Assembly (NCBI RefSeq): GCF_014207845.1
Contig: NZ_JACHLC010000002.1
Span: 124,001 to 188,000, forward strand
Direction of reading: 5' to 3'
Source of the DNA: Chryseobacterium shigense
Lineage (GTDB): Bacteria > Bacteroidota > Bacteroidia > Flavobacteriales > Weeksellaceae
Length of the DNA: 64,000 bases
The notes beneath the pieces are model-generated. The model was not told the DNA's origin. It worked only from the letters and a program-made list of their open reading frames with translations, and did not search any database. This document shows positions 61,193-64,000 of this stretch, one piece after another (the first letter of the stretch is position 1; each line of letters begins with the position of its first letter). Position numbers and translations under genes: made by a program.

Positions 61193-61987
61193 GTGAAAAA
61201 CAATCTTAAAATAATATCTGCCGGCGTTTTATTAACCATAAGCCAACATATTTTTGCCCAGCAAAATGTCGGGATTATGATAACCCAGCCTCAGGAAAAA
61301 CTTCATGTGGGAGGAACTTCCAGCATCATCGATGACAATATTGGAAGTACGGGCACAGCTTTAATTTCTCCTACCGTAAGAATAGACGGACTTAATATAA
61401 CGAATAATGCCAGTGCTTTTACCGGAGCTGATACTACGGTTCCTCTTTATGTAGACAGCAATGGAGATACTTCCGTGAAAAAAGGCCTGGAAACATTTGG
61501 AACATATACACTTCCCGGAGCTGATGCCATTGCAGCCAATGCCACATTAAATGTTGCCGGTAACGGAACATATGCTTCAACCCCAAATTTGCTTTCTACA
61601 TCTTTTACCCTTAAGCAAAGATCAGTAGTTTACATTTCCTCTAATCTTTCTGCGAATGTACAAAATTCATCAGGAGGAACATTATCAGACGGAAAGGCAA
61701 GAATAATTGCAGCTGCTCTTGCTTTTACGAGTGCACCTGCATCAAGCGGAATTGACACCAGTGCCAGCTATGTGGTTGATGAGTTTGTTTTTTCCAACAG
61801 ATCTTCAAACTCAGTAAACAGTTCTTTCAAATTAAACCCAAGCTGTGAGCTGGTACTTCCTGCCGGAACTTATACCATCGCTTTATCAGGAAGAGGTGCG
61901 GCATCCGGATATGCATCTGATGCTTTCCGTATCGTTTTCGGAAGCGGATCAGGAGACAAGCTTAATGTATTGGCAAGACCTTTATAA
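61193..61987 (+). CDS. Secreted protein, paralogue 3 of three
   Basis: 264 residues beginning with GTG 61193 (MKNNLKIISAGVLLTISQHIFAQ). Conserved blocks: NVGIMITQPQEKLHVGG, PTVRIDGLNITNN, LAFTSAPASSG and the ending GTYTIALSGRGAAS. It ends 26 bases before the small Cys-Pro peptide, with no terminator in between, so the secreted proteins and the peptide are probably on one message. Confidence 0.78.
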   Translation: MKNNLKIISAGVLLTISQHIFAQQNVGIMITQPQEKLHVGGTSSIIDDNIGSTGTALISPTVRIDGLNITNNASAFTGADTTVPLYVDSNGDTSVKKGLETFGTYTLPGADAIAANATLNVAGNGTYASTPNLLSTSFTLKQRSVVYISSNLSANVQNSSGGTLSDGKARIIAAALAFTSAPASSGIDTSASYVVDEFVFSNRSSNSVNSSFKLNPSCELVLPAGTYTIALSGRGAASGYASDAFRIVFGSGSGDKLNVLARPL

Positions 61988-62013
61988 TTTTTTTAACCCT
62001 ATAAATTTTTATT

Positions 62014-62193
62014 ATGAACAATTTAAATGAAAAATTAGCAAAATTTTCAATCGAAAAACTTGAAGAGCGTAAAGAATTTACATTCTACTGCAATCCAGCT
62101 CCGTGTGAGCCAAAACCATGTAATCCAAAACCAACATGTGGCGGAACAACTCCAACTGATCCAGGAACAACTAACCCGGGAACATTCAGATAA
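62014..62193 (+). CDS. 59-residue Cys-Pro-rich precursor-like peptide
   Basis: A 59-residue frame just below usual size cut-offs. The N-terminal half is a charged amphipathic helix (MNNLNEKLAKFSIEKLEERK), as in RiPP leader peptides. From Cys26 the sequence changes to three pentads, C-N-P-A-P, C-E-P-K-P, C-N-P-K-P, then TC and a GGTTPTDPGTTNPGTFR tail; Cys are at 26, 31, 36 and 42. It is followed by a hairpin and two genes that could act on it. No Gly-Gly cleavage site and no Trp. The identification as precursor is inferred from size, composition and context. Confidence 0.72.
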   Translation: MNNLNEKLAKFSIEKLEERKEFTFYCNPAPCEPKPCNPKPTCGGTTPTDPGTTNPGTFR

Positions 62194-62218
62194 TTGGTTT
62201 TGACTTTAAGTTAATTAC

Positions 62219-62250
62219 AAAGTACCTGATTACAGTCAGGTACTTTTGAA
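62219..62250 (+). terminator. Terminator / attenuator between precursor and enzyme genes
   Basis: Perfect 11-base arms 62219-62229 and 62236-62246 with loop TTACAG, followed by a short T-run. Placing a terminator after a small precursor and before its enzymes is usual in peptide operons, allowing excess precursor with limited read-through. Confidence 0.85.
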
Positions 62251-62265
62251 TTTAAATAAACAGCT

Positions 62266-63078
62266 ATGGCAGATACGCAACCTCAGCTATATTTCTTTAG
62301 AAATCAAGCTTATTTTTTAAAGGAAAATTTCATTATTAATGATGAAGAGCTTCTTCAAAAGTTTACCACTTCAATAGAGCATCTTTGTTATTTTACTCTT
62401 GAAATGGATAAAATTATAGACGGAGATTATAAAGTTAACAGCATTGAGGTTAAGAATTATGACTTTTATTCAGCTGTAAAAAGCCATCAGGAATCGGTAA
62501 GAATCATGACGGAAATTTTCCCAAAAGATCATGGATTCTGGGATCATCTTGATGAAAATAATCTTCAATATTACACTACTCTTTCGAGAGAAAAGCATAA
62601 TACCCTTATTAAACCGATTCTTACCCTGAAAGAATTTGAGGAATATGCCGTTGCAAAACACGCTCTTGCTTTCATTCCCATTATTGGTCTGAATTATATT
62701 TTTTCGTCACGAGGTAACACTGAGAAACTGAAGGAAGTTTACACTTTTATTTTCAAAGGAATACAAATGAATGATGATATAGAAGATTTATCTGCAGATA
62801 TTCAAAACGACCAATGGACTTATGTGAGGTCACGTGTAGAAGAGTTTATAAAAGAAAACAATCTTGATAACGAATCCGGTCTCGACAAATTTGAAGAAAG
62901 GGTATTTTATGTTTCAGGAATTGCCGAAGAGCTTATAGCCTACAGCAAAGAACAGTTTATCAATGCAAGAAATATAGCCTTAGAAAATGATTATAAGGAG
63001 ATCGTGCGATGGCTTGATGAAACTATTTCTGACCTTAGTAACAATGAAGAGCTTGTTTCAGATCTTGTAAATAATTAA
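62266..63078 (+). CDS. Isoprenoid-synthase-fold protein (class 1, ComQ-like context)
   Basis: 270 residues, all alpha-helical. The second aspartate-rich motif of trans-prenyl synthases is intact: QMNDDIED at 167-174, i.e. QxxDDxxD. The first DDxxD is replaced by EMDKIIDGD at 46-54, which keeps three acidic residues. Basic residues for the diphosphate are less clear than in farnesyl-diphosphate synthase, so a specialised role is likely. Size and place after a small precursor gene match ComQ, the enzyme that prenylates ComX. It is two bases before the M50 peptidase gene. Alternatives: terpene cyclase-like or catalytically inert fold. Confidence 0.72.
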   Translation: MADTQPQLYFFRNQAYFLKENFIINDEELLQKFTTSIEHLCYFTLEMDKIIDGDYKVNSIEVKNYDFYSAVKSHQESVRIMTEIFPKDHGFWDHLDENNLQYYTTLSREKHNTLIKPILTLKEFEEYAVAKHALAFIPIIGLNYIFSSRGNTEKLKEVYTFIFKGIQMNDDIEDLSADIQNDQWTYVRSRVEEFIKENNLDNESGLDKFEERVFYVSGIAEELIAYSKEQFINARNIALENDYKEIVRWLDETISDLSNNEELVSDLVNN

Positions 63079-63080
63079 TT

Positions 63081-64000
63081 ATGTCTTTGATCCGAACAGA
63101 TTATTTTTTATCGCCATATCAAACCGGGAAATGGGTGCTGGAAGTTTCCGGGACACATTTTATCATCAATGATGATACAAAAAAATTAATCGACATTCTT
63201 TCTACATCACAAAATTATAAAGAAGCTGCCACACACTTTAATTCTGATTTTGAAAGCAATGACTTCAGCGAAATAGAGTTCGCGGGTTTTACCGAAAAAG
63301 TTTTCGAAGAAATTCCTATTTTCAATCATTCTGTTACGGAAACAAAAGAGCCGAAAAGCTTTATTAAATTTCAAAAGGAACTCCTAAAACCTTCTGTTGC
63401 CGGAAAAACAGCTTCATTTATCACTTTCCTGTTCAATAAAAAACTGTTCTGGATTACCTTTTCACTGCTTGTTGTACTGCAGGTTATCATAATGATAAAC
63501 ACCCCATTATCATCTTTTACAAACATTTCACCTGTCTGGGTTGTTGTGATCTATACCTCAACCATGTTCCTACATGAGCTGGGCCATATTGCCGCCTGCA
63601 GGAAGTTTACCGGAAAGAACGGGGAAATAGGCTTCGGGATTTATTTTATATTTCCGGTTTTATATTCAAATATTTCCTCTGTATGGCATGCCGATAAGCA
63701 AGAAAGAGTGATTACCAATCTGGCAGGAATTTATATGCAGCTATTATGTATGCTGATTTTATACGGTATTTATTTACTCACCCATGATGCATCTTCGCTT
63801 TATCTGGCCTATTTTATTGCCTGCTATTGCCTTTTACAGGTTTTTCCTTTCATAAGATCTGATGGGTATTGGTTGCTATCCGATCTTACTTCTACGTCCA
63901 ATCTTCTTCAAAAGTCCGAATCCGAGGTTAAACGTTTTATTACAAAACCCTTTAGCTGGCTAAAAGAAAAGAGGGAGAAAAAAGGGTTTCTTTTGGGCTA
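63081..64000 (+). CDS. M50-family membrane metallopeptidase with PqqD-like N-terminus, 3'-partial
   Basis: 306 complete codons are visible; the frame runs open to the right edge. The first 90 residues (MSLIRTDYFLSPYQTGKWVLEVSG...) look like a PqqD-type peptide-binding module. Then come membrane helices and the zinc motif FLHELGHIAA (HELGH at 165-169) and a late FIRSDGYWLLSDL (SDG at 260-262), which matches the N/S-D-G ligand of M50 proteases. Similar proteins occur in RiPP clusters, where they process or handle the peptide. It is two bases after the isoprenoid-synthase-like gene, so the three genes form one module. Confidence 0.8.
   Translation, partial: MSLIRTDYFLSPYQTGKWVLEVSGTHFIINDDTKKLIDILSTSQNYKEAATHFNSDFESNDFSEIEFAGFTEKVFEEIPIFNHSVTETKEPKSFIKFQKELLKPSVAGKTASFITFLFNKKLFWITFSLLVVLQVIIMINTPLSSFTNISPVWVVVIYTSTMFLHELGHIAACRKFTGKNGEIGFGIYFIFPVLYSNISSVWHADKQERVITNLAGIYMQLLCMLILYGIYLLTHDASSLYLAYFIACYCLLQVFPFIRSDGYWLLSDLTSTSNLLQKSESEVKRFITKPFSWLKEKREKKGFLLG

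Noticed and set aside
1..64000. CRISPR arrays, rRNA, tRNA, insertion sequences, prophage genes
   Set aside because: No regularly spaced repeats, transposase or integrase motifs or structural RNA genes were found by reading the sequence.

Overview
The window looks like a chromosomal segment of a Bacteroidota bacterium of the Chryseobacterium/Flavobacteriia type. The evidence is the low G+C content, a fused ccoNO oxidase gene with a ccoP that has one haem motif, several secreted peptidases with C-terminal type A sorting domains of the type IX secretion system (T9SS), many exact TAnnTTTG promoter boxes, A-rich rather than Shine-Dalgarno leaders, and a Gly-Gly-leader peptide of the kind common in this group. 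I see no rRNA, tRNA, CRISPR array, transposase or phage genes.

Layout. 1-5.2 kb: cbb3 oxidase operon (ccoNO partial, ccoQ, ccoP, ccoG, ccoH, a DsbD/TauE-like membrane protein). 5.2-6.9 kb: two tandem paralogous lipoproteins. 6.9-8.8 kb: serS and a lipoprotein (minus). 8.8-10.7 kb: a polysaccharide flippase overlapping a hexapeptide acyltransferase. 10.7-14.5 kb: minus-strand set of a small conserved protein, a CCG-type Fe-S protein, a membrane 4Fe-4S protein and an MlaD-like MCE protein, followed by PpiD. 17-21 kb: lon and an AI-2E-type permease. 20.9 kb: orphan Gly-Gly-leader Cys-rich peptide. 21.3-25.6 kb: DoxX protein, acyl-CoA dehydrogenase, DUF4349 lipoprotein, ECF sigma factor and a membrane partner. 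25.8-29.9 kb: pgi, a methyltransferase, folD, queE. 29.9-33.6 kb: a sugar-phosphate transferase, mlaE, mlaF and an outer-membrane barrel. 33.6-38.2 kb: small membrane protein, M48 lipoprotein, DUF4251-like lipoprotein, meaB, two tiny cytochromes c, dipeptide epimerase. 38.2-40.9 kb: T9SS M36 metallopeptidase. 40.9-44.9 kb: an RNA-repair/ribosome-rescue operon (unknown basic protein, rtcB, nucleotidyltransferase-fold protein, prfH, TPR protein). 45.0-45.3 kb: a compact transcription unit with its own promoter, a possible 25-residue peptide and tandem terminators. 45.3-59.2 kb: M28 peptidase, methylmalonyl-CoA mutase, two tandem T9SS reprolysin-like proteases, prolyl oligopeptidase, a secreted protein, prfA. 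59.6-64 kb: three paralogous secreted proteins, a 59-residue Cys-Pro precursor-like peptide, an isoprenoid-synthase-fold protein and an M50 peptidase cut by the window edge.

The two most interesting regions are the module at the right end and the RNA-repair operon. The right-end module (62.0-64.0 kb) looks like a peptide-maturation locus. A small precursor with three C-x-P-x-P pentads is followed by a hairpin terminator, then by a protein with the QxxDDxxD motif of prenyl synthases, then by a membrane metallopeptidase. The layout recalls ComX/ComQ, although the peptide has no Trp. The second region, the RtcB-PrfH operon, carries a nucleotidyltransferase-fold gene between ligase and release factor and an unrecognised basic protein in front. 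Most other genes are ordinary housekeeping or secretion genes, nearly all with clear factor-independent terminators.
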